Of a stretch of 64,000 nt of DNA, positions 1 through 11,465 are shown one piece after another. The DNA comes from Cunninghamella blakesleeana (taxonomy: Eukaryota > Mucoromycota > Mucoromycetes > Mucorales > Cunninghamellaceae). The DNA lies in the NCBI GenBank assembly GCA_017871115.1, contig JAFCIZ010000005.1, positions 3,217,501 to 3,281,500 on the forward strand, read 5' to 3'. The number at the start of each line of letters is the position of its first letter. Position 1 is the first letter of the stretch. The notes below the pieces were generated by a model. The model made no database searches and was not told the origin of the DNA. It saw only the letters and a list, made by a program, of their open reading frames with translations. Position numbers and translations under genes: made by a program.

Positions 1-40
<40 letters not shown>

Positions 41-287
41 AAAGGTTTAAAACTATGAATTAAAAGAGAAATATATCAGGAAATAACGAAAAAAAATAAG
101 AACGATAATCGTTTTAATAATATTTAATGATTAATAATTATTTAATAAAAGTTAGATACTTTTTTAATATAATATCAGTTTCTTCATTATAATTATACAT
201 TATGATTACAACTCAATTTATTTATTTATTTCAATTATTATCTTTTAATAAATATCTAACATAATAATAATAACAATAATAGTATTA

Positions 288-322
<35 letters not shown>
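1..322. repeat. TA dinucleotide runs and AT-rich flank
   Basis: The window opens inside a (TA)n run (1-33), and a second (TA)n run lies at about 291-320, just below the stop of the first gene. The bases between are AT-rich with no coding potential that I can see. Confidence 0.6.
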
Positions 323-325
<3 letters not shown>

Positions 326-1294
326 CATATAAATTTCTGAAAGACTAACGGCACTTCCATCTTTTTCATAACTTCTTAAAATGTATTCATTATTAGGTAA
401 ATAATTACCAATATAAATAAAATAATAAACAATAAAACAAGCGGCAATCATTTCATAATCAAAAACAAGGAAAGCCCATTCACGACGAGCAATAGGGCCA
501 TCAAATCCAGTGGCATATTCAGCAAAACGGTAAATAGAACGGATATATAATAAGAATGTTGTGATGAATAAACAAGTCAGCAACTTCTTTTTAGGTTCAG
601 CAATTACAACTTTTGAGCGAATATCAATGACTTGAAAATCAAAATCGGATCTTCTATAAACAATAATAGCAATCACAGTAAAACAAACTAAAAAGACTAA
701 TTGAATAGCAAGACCAAATAGAGTAATTGCTTGACCGGTTGTGTTATTACCACTTGCTTGAAGACCTCCGCCAGCACCTTGTAAAAAGAAACTAAAGATA
801 TCACTAGCGAAAAAAAACCATGAAAGGAATTTGGGCCTTAACCAGAAAGGATCCTTTTTAAATGATGAACGAGTTGTTTCGTTTATGATTTTTTGATGAC
901 TAGTTGTAGGAGATTGATAGGTTTCATTTTCAATACTGTTAGAAGTGGAAGATGAAGAAGGCTGTGATTTTTCTTGAACAATTTTGGCCAAAGTTTTATA
1001 ATTGACAAGAGCCAAAGCATTAGGACTAAGTAAAAGGAAAAGATTCATTATAACATATTTCATCAAAGTAGTATCCGTTCTACATAATAAACGGAATACA
1101 TAACCGATCACTTCAGCTATGGCGGTAAAAGTTAATATATGAAGCCATTTCCCATCCTTGTTTCTATAAATACGGTAAGCGAAAGCAACGGCAATGACCG
1201 AAAAAACAGCAATAGCTACTTCTGGTAAAACACCCATTGGTATATAATGAAAATAAAGCATGGCTTTATTTATTTCATTTGGTGGTGTACTCAT
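323..1294 (-). CDS. RTA1-like lipid-translocating exporter family membrane protein
   Basis: Single-exon gene of 323 codons from an ATG at 1294. The protein is almost entirely hydrophobic with about seven membrane segments, the topology of the fungal RTA1/RTM1/RSB1 family. Family hallmarks are visible: a GYVFR segment near the end of helix 2, DIFSFFLQGAGGGLQASG in the middle, and RSIYRFAEYATG followed by a YEMIAACFIVYY helix near the C-terminus. A Ser/Asn-rich loop (about residues 110-140) replaces the usual short loop. Members sit in the plasma membrane and are linked to resistance to toxic sterol-binding or membrane-active compounds and to sphingoid-base export. The substrate here cannot be read from sequence. 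The family call is secure. Confidence 0.88.
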
Positions 1295-2138
1295 GATGAT
1301 ATTTTTATTGTATAAATAATATATATATATATGTAAAAGGATGAAGATAAAGAAGAAAGAAAAACAAAAAACAATAACACGAAATAAAATGAAATAATCA
1401 ATTTATATAATCTAATATAAACTTATATAAGTATAAATTTATACTTTGTATAAATTTATAAATAGTAATTTTTTTTAAAAAAAAAAATTTATATCGTTAT
1501 CGTCTTTTAAAAAAAAATAAATATTATTAACATTTTAAATCTAAAAAAGTATCTATACTAATCATATCAATCGATGTTTTTCTTCGGAGCCTGATCCCAT
1601 ATTGAGTGTAACTAGTTTTTTTCTTGGTATTTATAATGGTGGGAGTTTATATACTTGATGTTAATGTTATTTGTTTAACAATTTATATAAAAAATCGTCT
1701 TGGCATGATGTTATGCATCTTGGCTTTTTCTTTTTTTTCTATTTAAATATATATTGTAAACAAATCATTTTACTTTGTTCAATACTATTCTACACATGCC
1801 ACTATTAGATATAACAAAAAAAAAAAAATATATATATATATATATAAATTTCAATTATTAAAAAAATAAATAAATATATAGAGAGAGAGAGAGATAATAT
1901 AAGGTATTAATTACTTGAAAGAAACATCATGATAATATTGTAAAGAAAATATAAAAATCATTACAAAATTTTGATTTGAAAAGATCAATTGGTTATATTA
2001 AAGTAAAACATTATACTGAGGAGAATGAAATTTTTATTAATTTCGGGCCGAAAAAAAAAAAATAACTTCCTCTCTTTTACCTTTTTTGTTTATTATTTTT
2101 CTTTTTATAAAAAATAAAATAATAATAATAAAATAATA
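1295..2138. other. Divergent intergenic region, no gene seen
   Basis: AT-rich DNA between two divergently transcribed genes. It holds poly-A, TA and GAGA runs (about 1880-1895) and no ORF with recognisable protein features. It presumably carries both promoters. Confidence 0.5.
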
Positions 2139-3221
2139 ATGGCTAAAAATATACCAAATGAAGAAGATATTATCAATATGATGGCAAGTCAATTAGCCAA
2201 TGATCCTACTGCTTTAAAAAAAGCTGCCAACTATTTTGATAATTTAAAAGAAACCACCATTACTATTCAACCTCAATCTGGCTACGTTTGCAAAACAAAT
2301 ATTATTAATCAAAAAAATAATAACTATTCAACAAACACAATAGTTTATATAAATATATGTCACTCTCAAAAAATACCTGAACCACCTTTGGCAAGTGAAA
2401 AAGAAATTCAAGCTACTATTATGGGTACACTTGAACAACCCCAGTATCACATTCCTATTAGCATTGGACAGCCAAGAAAACCAACAGATAATAACAATAA
2501 TAAAAAAATACTCATTTTTGATGCCTGTATTCACACTCAGCCTTATTTAAGGTCAGAACGTGATTTGGATTTTCGTTTATACATTTTAGAATTAGCTTTT
2601 GAATTAATAGAAGAACAGTGTGAAATAGAATTAAGTCGTGATTTTACTATGCCACCTAATATTCATGTCAAAGATGGTCCTATACCCAAGAGAATCATTC
2701 CTATATCATCATCATCACCTATAACAAATACCAAAGAACAAAAACATGTAGATAATGAAAATAAAAAGAAAATTGAAGAAATCATTCCATCAAATAATAA
2801 TATTTTAAAAAAGACAATTGGTTCATGGTCATGCCAACCTATTTTTGAAAAAGAGAATAAAGATACAGTATTAAAAATCATATTACATATGCCATCACAG
2901 GTAAATATATAATTAAAAGGAAAAAGACAAAATAACGTATATATATATATATATATGCGTGTGTATACGCATGTACATTATTAGTATATTATTAAATTAT
3001 ATATATATATATATTTATAGGATTCATCAAACTGGCAAATTGATATTGGAGAATCACATATTTTATTAAAAGGCGTTATTGATAAAGTCATTGACATTGC
3101 ATTGCCAACAAATGTCAATATACAATCATCCAACAATCGTATAGATTTTTATAAAAGAAACCAATATTTAGTCATTTGTTTAGATATTAATGATACAACG
3201 ATTAGGAAACAATACTTATAA
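2139..3221 (+). CDS. PIH1-domain protein (Pih1/Nop17-like, R2TP co-chaperone subunit)
   Basis: Two exons, 2139-2900 and 3021-3221, joined in phase 0 across a 120-base intron with GTAAAT donor and TATAG acceptor; about 320 aa. The PIH1 domain is clear: VYINICHSQKIPEPP at about residues 69-83, then ISIGQPRK, a DACIHTQPY block and the helix LRLYILELAFELIEEQ-like region. A low-complexity Ser/Asn/Lys linker follows. The C-terminal part (ILLKGVIDKVIDIALP) resembles the CS-like beta domain that PIH1 proteins use to bind Tah1/RPAP3. Members work with Rvb1/Rvb2 and Hsp90 in box C/D snoRNP and PIKK assembly. Which PIH1 paralogue it is stays open; the PIH1D1/Nop17 type fits best. Confidence 0.85.
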
Positions 3222-3906
3222 AACTATCATGTTAAATAGATTAATACTTGTCATTTTTTTTAATATTTAAAGCCACATGTTATTTTAAACACCATTTACG
3301 CAAAAAAAATTATCAAAAATAATAGTAATCTATCATGTAAAAAATAAATGCTATTCTTTACTTTTTACATGGCAATTATGCTTGTTTACCGCTTTTTTTT
3401 TTTTTTTTTTTTTTTTTTGACTAATATATTGAAAATGCTTTTTTCCCTTGCTCAAAATATAAAGTTAAAATTCAGACTTTTTTTTTTCAATGCAAAAATA
3501 CATAAAAGAAAGTTGGGAGTCCTTTTCTTCATATGGTTGTATTATTTTCTGCTATTTTTGTATTTCCTTTTTAGAATTTTTTTTAAAATTAAAAAAATAC
3601 TGCTCAATAGAAAATTCGTTCGTTTTGAAAAAATATATATATATATTTTGTTCAAAATTAAGCACATAAAAAAATTGGTGAGCTTCATAGCATCTTATTG
3701 TTGATATTACTTTAATTGTATTATTTGATTTAACTTGTATTGAAATTCATTATATACAATTGTATATGATTTTTTTTATCGTGAATATTTATTATATTAT
3801 TAGCTTAAATATTATTATTATTATTATATATTACATTAAAAAAATTATATATAAGAGATATGAATTATTGCTCGGAAACCTTGACTTCAGCCTCACCGAT
3901 GTATTA
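3222..3906. other. Convergent intergenic region, no gene seen
   Basis: Very AT-rich stretch between convergent genes, with a long T-run at 3391-3418. The open frames here encode only Phe/Ile/Lys-rich low-complexity sequence and I do not accept them as genes. Confidence 0.5.
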
Positions 3907-5312
3907 TTAATTTTTGACTTCTTCTTCGCTGTTTTCTTTATTGGGTAAAGATTGGGTATCACCAAGTAGAGGATTACTAAGTGTAAAAGCAGCAATAACC
4001 ATAGGTATAGCTATACAACAACCAGTAATTGTTAAAATTTTTTGAGTGGATTCATAAGCACTAATAATTGCCATACGTTCGGGGGCTCCCATAGGATAAG
4101 GTTTAATAAATGTTAAAGGTGACTTATAAGCTGCTTGTGCTAAAGCAGTAGCATTATTAATTGCTGCAGCGTTAAAGTTTTCTACCAACTTTTGAGGAAG
4201 AGTGTTTGTCCAAATTACACCAGCAATTGTATTGCCTAATGCACTTCCAACATGTCGCATTGTAAGATAAACAGCTGTAATAATAGCAACATGTTCATGT
4301 TTAGTTTCAATTTGGATATGTGCTTGAACAGGATAAGGAATGAGACCAGCTGCGGTACCAAGAACTATGTATAAATATAATAGTGAATTAATTAATGCGT
4401 TTCAATTTGCGTTTTGTTTTATTTATTCATATATGTGTATGTATATATATTTACCAATTTGAGCAGCAATCACACCGACTTTGCCATTATCTAAAGTGGT
4501 TCTATATTTGATCATCAATCCAAGACCGAGCATATAAAGTAAAGTTCCTGAAACAGTGACCCATTTAATTCTACGAGTGTAACGAACAATAAGACCTGCA
4601 ACGAGACCACTGATTACAGACATAAACGAGTAAAGTGAAATGATTCTTGTTGCAGATGCAATGCTTTCATCAAATGATACAACCAATACTGTATATAAGA
4701 ATCTATATTTTATTTATATATATATATATATATACAATTAGATTCATTTATCATTCATTTTTTTCTTTTTTCATTTGTAAAATAAATGAATAAATAAATA
4801 AAAAGGCTTACTCTGTTGGGATCATCCAAATAAGGTTAGTTAAGATACCAATAGCAAAACAAGTTAAAATTGCGCGGTTTTTTAATAAAGAGAAGGGGAT
4901 ACAAGGATATTTAGCAAATTTGACTTCCCAAATAACGAAAGCAGGGAGACATAAAATTCCAATCACCAACATAGAAATGACATCAGCATGTCCCCATCTT
5001 GAAGAAGTACCACCAGCAATGGTAAGAGGAATTAACAAGAGACATAAAATAGCAGCAATTAAAAGTAGGCCAATGACATCAAAATGCCAATATAAAATAA
5101 CAACATTTTCCCAGAGGTTTTTACCAGTAAAAATAGATTGAACGTTATCTAATTTACCTTGTTTCTTTGCCTTTCTAGCAGTCAAAAACAAAGAAAGATA
5201 AATAGGAACAGCTACTACAGGTATAATAGCTGCCCATATACCCACACCTATATTATCATTAAATGCAAAATGATTTTATTTTAATAAAAATTTATTTTTC
5301 GTCTTTTCATAT

Positions 5313-5363
<51 letters not shown>

Positions 5364-6178
5364 CTGTACCCCACTTCCAATGAGAGCTATCCATAATAAG
5401 AGCAGTAATATTTCCAGATACCCAAGTGTTTATAAGTGTAGAAAGACGAGGAATATTAGTATATAATAGACGATCTCTTGTTGTGGTAACATCAGCAATT
5501 ACGATTTCAAATAGTAATTGAAAAGCTCTATAACCCATCACCCAAAGTACCTGAATAAGAAAGAAAGAAAGAAGGAAAGAAAAACAAAGATCGTCGTGGT
5601 AAGTAATTTAAGTTATTATAAAAATTAATATAACTTTTATTTCTTACTTGACCACCGGCAAAAGTTTGAATGTTTGTTGAACAAGCTTCTATAACAGTAC
5701 CAATAATATAAAGTACAACACCAAAAGTTACAATTTCAAAGCGACCAAATATGTTGGCAGCTTTTGATAAAGGAGGCTGAATAGCAGCAGCACCGACAGA
5801 TTTTACAATGTTTAATGTTGAAAGTAAAGAGTGTTTTCCGAAATCATTTGTGGCATAAGTCTTTCCAAATATATAAATATATATATACATATATATATAA
5901 ATCATTAATTATGTGACACAAAACCTTATTTTTTATGGCTTTTGATGTTTATATATATTTACCTGAAAAACAGTTCTAGTTTTACTATCAAGACTATAAG
6001 CATAAGAAACCAAAAAAATACCAAATAATAACATAAATAAGCTCATAGGTGTTAAAGTAGATGAAACTGCTTCCATATGAACAACCCCTTTACTTTTTTC
6101 TTCATTTGCTACAGTTTCATTGCTACTAGATTTTTGATCTATTACAGACTTTTCACTATCTAAATCTGTCTTTTCCAT
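3907..6178 (-). CDS. Siderophore-iron transporter, tandem copy A (MFS, ARN/SIT family)
   Basis: Six exons (6178-5963, 5860-5648, 5550-5370, 5247-4812, 4702-4455, 4364-3907) join in consistent phase into about 583 aa, normal for the 14-helix ARN/SIT family (TCDB 2.A.1.16). Hallmarks: the first helix ending YAYSLDSKTRTVFQ, then AIQPPLSKAANIFGR, IAGGTSSRWGHADVISML, RYTRRIKW, and VYLTMRHVGSALGNTIAG near the end. The N-terminus is a 45-residue hydrophilic tail. Such proteins take up ferric siderophores by proton symport at the plasma or vesicle membrane. It is the most downstream member of a head-to-tail triplet with copies B and C and shares all its intron positions with B. Two ATCWGATAA sites lie 560-600 bases upstream. 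The siderophore carried is unknown. Confidence 0.93.
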
Positions 6179-7449
6179 GTTTAAAAAAGATAGTATTATA
6201 ATAAATGATTATATGATATATCAAAATAAAAAAAAAATATGAAAAGAAAGAAGAAGGAAAGAAAAAGTATAAATTTCATGACATTTTATATTTAATCAGA
6301 TCTTTTTTTTTTGTACATTGTTAAATTTTTTCAAAAAAGAGAACTTGGAATTCCACTGTATTTCCACATATGATTTTAAGTATGTTTTGGGAAAAAAACA
6401 GAATTTAAACTCCGTCTTTTTCTTTTTTTTTTTAGACAGTCGAGAAAAAGAAAGCTTAATATCATATTAAATAAGTACAATAATATTATGATTCCTATTC
6501 TTCCCTTCCTGATTGTCATTAATATATATAACCGATAATTATTTCTCAAGATAAAAAAAAAAAATTTCGAATTCAAATTTAATAGGTAGGAAATTGAATT
6601 TCAAGTAAAACCAAAAAAAAAGAAAATAAAATTATATACACCGTAACACAAAACGATATAGATATTTATATATACATTTTATATATAAAACAATAATCAC
6701 AACAACCAAACAATCAACCAAATAATCAACTTATTTTATCTGATTCAGAAAACAAAGATCTTTTATCTGATTTAAGGAAACTTCTCAGTTTCCTAAATAA
6801 ACTTTCTTTTTTTTAAAAAAAATTAAATTTTTAACCAAATTAATTAATAAAACTCAATTGTTAAAGGGTAAATAATATATCGAAAGCATATTATAATAAT
6901 AATGATGATAATGGTTGAATAATATAAACTTTGTGATTTTTTCAAAAATAAAAAGAAAAAAGCTTCAAATTATTTATGAGTCAACTCAATATCACCTTAT
7001 ATATATCCGCACATCGTCTTCTAAATGAAGTAAATCTTGGTAAGACTGATACTCGCAGGAATCTTTTTTTTTAGCAATAAAAACTATGTCCCCGCTTTCC
7101 CTCTAAATCCGGATAAATTATCATGGAACATCTGATCTTTGGATCAACGACATTATTTTACTTTTTTTTATATTATTTTATTTTAGAATAACTTAAATAA
7201 TAATAATAATAATAATATATATATATATATATATATATTACTAGAGAGGGAAAAATATCAAAAATAAAACCAACGATTGTATTGATTTAAAAATCAATTA
7301 TATTGGTACTTTAAAATAATAAAAAAAATTAACTAAATCATCAATGTATATATTATAGAAATGAATGACTCAATGCAAGTTTTTTATTGATTTTAAATTC
7401 TTATTTTTAAAATAATGTTTAATTAATAATAATAAATATATACAAGTTA
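6179..7449. other. Spacer between transporter copies A and B
   Basis: Gene-free, AT-rich. Carries copy A's 5' region including the GATA-type sites listed separately, and a CTTGGAATTC block (6344-6353) that recurs upstream of copy B. No credible ORF. Confidence 0.5.
6736..6771. promoter_or_regulatory. Two iron-GATA-factor-like sites upstream of transporter copy A
   Basis: TTATCTGAT occurs at 6736-6744 and 6763-6771 (ATCAGATAA on the minus strand), matching ATCWGATAA, the consensus reported for fungal iron-responsive GATA repressors (SreA/Sre1/Urbs1/Fep1 class). They are about 560 and 590 bases upstream of copy A's ATG. A related incomplete site, ATCAGATCT, lies closer at 6295-6303. Function is inferred from motif and context. 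Confidence 0.5.
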
Positions 7450-9673
7450 TTAATTTTTAGTTTTCGATTCATCTTGTTCAGCTTTTAATTTATTGGCATT
7501 TTCTTCTGCATTTGGTAGAGATTGGGTATCACCAAGAATAGGATTACTAAGAGTGAAAGCAGCAATAACCAAAGGAATAGTCATACAGCAACCAGTAATA
7601 GTTAAAATTTTTTGAGTAGATTCATAAGCATTAATTAATGCCATGCGTTCTGGAGTACCCATTGGGTATAATTTAATAAATGTTAAAGGTGCTTTGTAAG
7701 AATCTTTTACTAAATTGGTAGCATTATTAAATGAAGCGTAGTTTTCTACTAACTTTTGAGGAAGAGTGTTTGTCCAAATTGCACCAGCAATTGCGTTTCC
7801 AACTGAACTACCGACATGACGCATTGTGAGATAAACAGCAGTAATAATAGCAACATTTTCATGCTTTGTTTCAGTTTGAATATGTGCTTGGACAGGATAA
7901 GGAATAAATCCAGCACCAAGACCAAGGACTATATAAAATAATAATAATAATAATATGAATTTATATATATATATATACGTATTAATTATTTATTGATTTT
8001 TAATTTTTAATTATTCGTCTTTTAATTGCTTTTTACCAACTTGAGCAGCAATCACACCAATATGGCCATTATCTAATGAAGTTCGAAACTTGATCATTAA
8101 ACCCATGCCAAGCAAAAAGAGCAACGATCCTAAAATAGAGCTCCATTTAATTCTACGAGTGTATCGAACACCAATACCAGCAATAATACCACTAACCATA
8201 GAAGTAAATCCGTAGATCGCCATGATTCTTGTTGCCGATTGGACAGATTCATCAAAGGATACAACTAATAATGTATATAAATATCTATAAATGTATAATT
8301 AATTAACATTGCCATTCTTTTTCGTTTTTTATTTTTATAAAATAACTTACTCTCCTTGAAGCATCCAACAAGCATTAGATATAATACCAATGAAAAAACA
8401 AGTTAAAACCACACGATTATTCAATAAATGGAATGGAAGGCAAGGATATTTAGCAAATTTCATTTCCCAAATAACAAAAGTAGGAATACATAAAAATCCA
8501 ATTACCAACATAGAAATGACATCGGCATGAGCCCATCGTGAAGAAGTACCACCAGCGATGGTGAGAGGAATTAACAAGAGACATAAAATAGCAGCAATTA
8601 AAATAACACCAACAAGGTCGAATTGCCAAAATAAAATAACCATATTTTCCCAAATATTTTTACCAGTAAAAATAGAAGGAGCTTTTGTTACTATGCCTTG
8701 TTTTTTTGCATTTCTTTTTGATAAATATAAGGAAAAGTAAATTGGAATTGTTAACACAGGTACAATAATGGCCCAAGCACCAACACCTATAATATTTATT
8801 GGAAAAAATATAAAAAATAAGTAAAAGCAATATTTTCTAAATTTTATTACTTTATTTGTACCCACCCCATCTCCAAGAAGAATTATTCATTACAAGAGCA
8901 GTAATATTTCCAGATATCCAGGTATTGATTAAAACAGGAAGGCGGGTAATATAAGAAAACAAGACTCGATTTCTTAATGATGAAACATCAGAACATATAA
9001 TTTCAAATAATAATTGAAATCCTCTAAAACCCATTGTCCAAAGTACCTAAAAAAAATAAAAATAGAAAAAACCATGTCAATTTTTTTTTAAAAAAATAAA
9101 TAAATATGATCCATTTTTTTTTTTTTTTTACTTGACCACCAGCGTAAGTTTCAATGTTTGCTGAACAGGCTTCAATAATAGTCCCAACAACATAAAGTAA
9201 ACAAGCAAAAGTAATAATTTCAAAGCGACCAAATATGTTGGCAGCTTTTGATAAAGGGGGTTGAATAGCCCCAGAACCAACAGATTTTACAATATTTAAT
9301 GTAGCAAGTAATGAATGGTTATTAAATGAATTCGTGGCGTAAGTCTTACAAAAATTAAATAAATATACATATATATATATATATATAATGTATATGATAA
9401 GTAAATAAACATAAATAAACGTGACCAAAACTTTATTATTTATGTATTTACCTGGAAAACAGATCTGGTTTTACTATCAAGACCATAAGCATATGCAACT
9501 AAAAGCATACCAAAAAATAAAATACATATATTAAAAGTAGTTGCTGAGGAAGAATAAGCTTCAATCTGGGCAACCCCTCGACTTTGTTCTATATCTACGT
9601 CATTTGTAGCAGTACTAAAAGATGCTTTATCTTCTTTATGATCCTTATCACTATTTGATTCAACTTTTTCCAT
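7450..9673 (-). CDS. Siderophore-iron transporter, tandem copy B (MFS, ARN/SIT family)
   Basis: Six exons (9673-9452, 9344-9132, 9046-8866, 8786-8351, 8284-8037, 7928-7450) give about 592 aa. Exons 2-5 have exactly the lengths of copy A (213, 181, 436, 248), so the gene is a plain tandem duplicate. It keeps YAYGLDSKTRSVFQ, AIQPPLSKAANIFGR, IAGGTSSRWAHADVISML, RYTRRIKWSS and the IPYPVQAHIQ segment. The C-terminal tail is longer and more charged than in A or C. The third intron's donor is GTGGGT, unlike the GTAAAT-type donors elsewhere. Role as for copy A: ferric-siderophore uptake. Three ATCWGATAA sites lie within 440 bases upstream. Confidence 0.93.
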
Positions 9674-11465
9674 GTTAAAAAAAAGTTTTGTTTTTTATTA
9701 TATATATGGTAACTATAATAAAAGAAAAAGAAGAAGAAAAAAAAGTTTATCTTAACAATATAAAACAAGATCTTCTCTATTGTCATACCTTAAAGATTGT
9801 TAATTTCTAGATCAGATAATCTTGGAATTCTATAGTTGAGTTTACGTTTTTTTTAAAAAAAGTATTTTTGGTAAAATATATAGAGTTCAAACTTTTTTTT
9901 TTTAAATCAAAAAATATGAAATGTTATCAGATTACACGAGAAATAACGTGATACTTATTATAATTTATCTCTTTTTGATTATCTTATTATTTTTTATAAG
10001 CTTTCATTGTCTTCCAAAAGATGGAAATCAAAGAAAAAAAATAGAGTGGTACAAAAAATTTTTGATAACAATATGTATATTTCATAGCACTCCAAACTTT
10101 TATCAGATTTAAAATTTCAATATATAAAGAAAGTTGTATTAATTATAAAAAACACTTACATAATTATCTAAATAAGTATATTTTATTTATTGTTCTGAAC
10201 TTGAAATTTTAATCAAGGAAAAGTATTATAACTGATTTGTTAACTAAATAATTTCATTTATAATATAAATACAACGTATATAAATAAATAAATAAATAAA
10301 GAGTAGTAGATATAAAATAATAGTTCCATAATATAAAGTTTATTTTTAAAGAAAAAAAAGGAATGAATCAAAATAATTTTTAAAGTTTATTTTTTTAGTC
10401 AACCTAGTTTACTAAATGGAGTATACTCCCCGCCCTCCCAAGTTTCCGATAAATCGCTTTAGTATAACTTATATAATCTATTAAAACAAAATAAATAATA
10501 ATATTAATATAAAACTTGATAATAATACTAATACATAGTTAATTATTGGAAAATATCTTTAATGTTAGGTTTAATATTTGTTTGTCATTAGTATCCTATT
10601 AATTATTTACGTAACAGTATCATATAAAAAACTAATGAATGTGATTATACCTAAAAAAAACCTTTAGAAAAAAAATTAAAACTCATATGTACACACGTAA
10701 AAATTAGGAATAATAAAAAAAAAAACGATTTTTTTTATCAGATTCAATATATATATAATTAAAAAACTTAAATATAATAAATACTATATAAATTTATTTG
10801 GCAACTATCTTGGTTTTACACCATATAATTCCACTTTTAATACTCCACTATTTCATAAGTCTATATTAAGCTACAATACGTACAAGAGGAACCCATTTCC
10901 GAAGACCTTTTTTTAATTGTGATTATAATCACCTTTTTTATATTTTGTAATTATTCCAATTTTATATTAGCAATCCAACTTCAATATTTTATCAGTTAAT
11001 AAGCAGATACTTAGCTATATGTAATATAGATATATAAATTTGTTTGAAAAAAAAATTTTTTTAATAGTATTATATATAATTATTTTTATTTTATTTTGCA
11101 ATTATTTTCATATTAATATGTAATTCCATTTTAAACCTTTTACTAATTTGTATATAATGTACTTTTTGTAGATGGTCTTTTTCTTATGAAAAATAAAAAA
11201 TCAATTCTTAAACAAGAATCATAGATAAAACAGTTGGGTATTTTAAAACTGTATTGTACAAATTTATCTTGTTTTTTCATTTTTCATTTTGTATATAGAG
11301 ATAGTAATTCGTTACAAAATTTGAAATTATATAGTTTCATCACGATACTTTAGCAGTTTTAAGATTTTTTTTATTTTATTTTATTAGAGTTTATATTAGA
11401 ATATATATATATATATATATGTAGTGGATGTTAGTTATAAATTTTCATCTTTGTTGACCTGATTT
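9674..11465. other. Spacer between transporter copies B and C
   Basis: About 1.8 kb of AT-rich, gene-free DNA with copy B's promoter region at its left end. A short open frame at 9921-10112 is low-complexity and overlaps a GATA-type site; I reject it as a gene. Confidence 0.5.
9811..10108. promoter_or_regulatory. Cluster of iron-GATA-factor-like sites upstream of transporter copy B
   Basis: Exact ATCWGATAA matches: ATCAGATAA at 9811-9819 (plus strand), and TTATCAGAT at 9924-9932 and 10100-10108 (ATCTGATAA on the minus strand). They start about 140 bases upstream of copy B's ATG. A further TTATCAGAT lies at 10735-10743. The first site abuts a CTTGGAATTC block shared with copy A's upstream region. 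Binding by an iron-sensing GATA repressor is inferred. Confidence 0.55.

Noticed and set aside
3348..3948. Open frames of 118 and 62 codons on the plus strand
   Set aside because: Translations are Phe/Ile/Lys/Tyr-rich runs from T-tracts and TA repeats; no domain, signal or start context; no matching neighbour.
9921..10112. 63-codon open frame between transporter copies B and C
   Set aside because: Low-complexity and overlaps the upstream regulatory sites of copy B; no protein features beyond one hydrophobic run.
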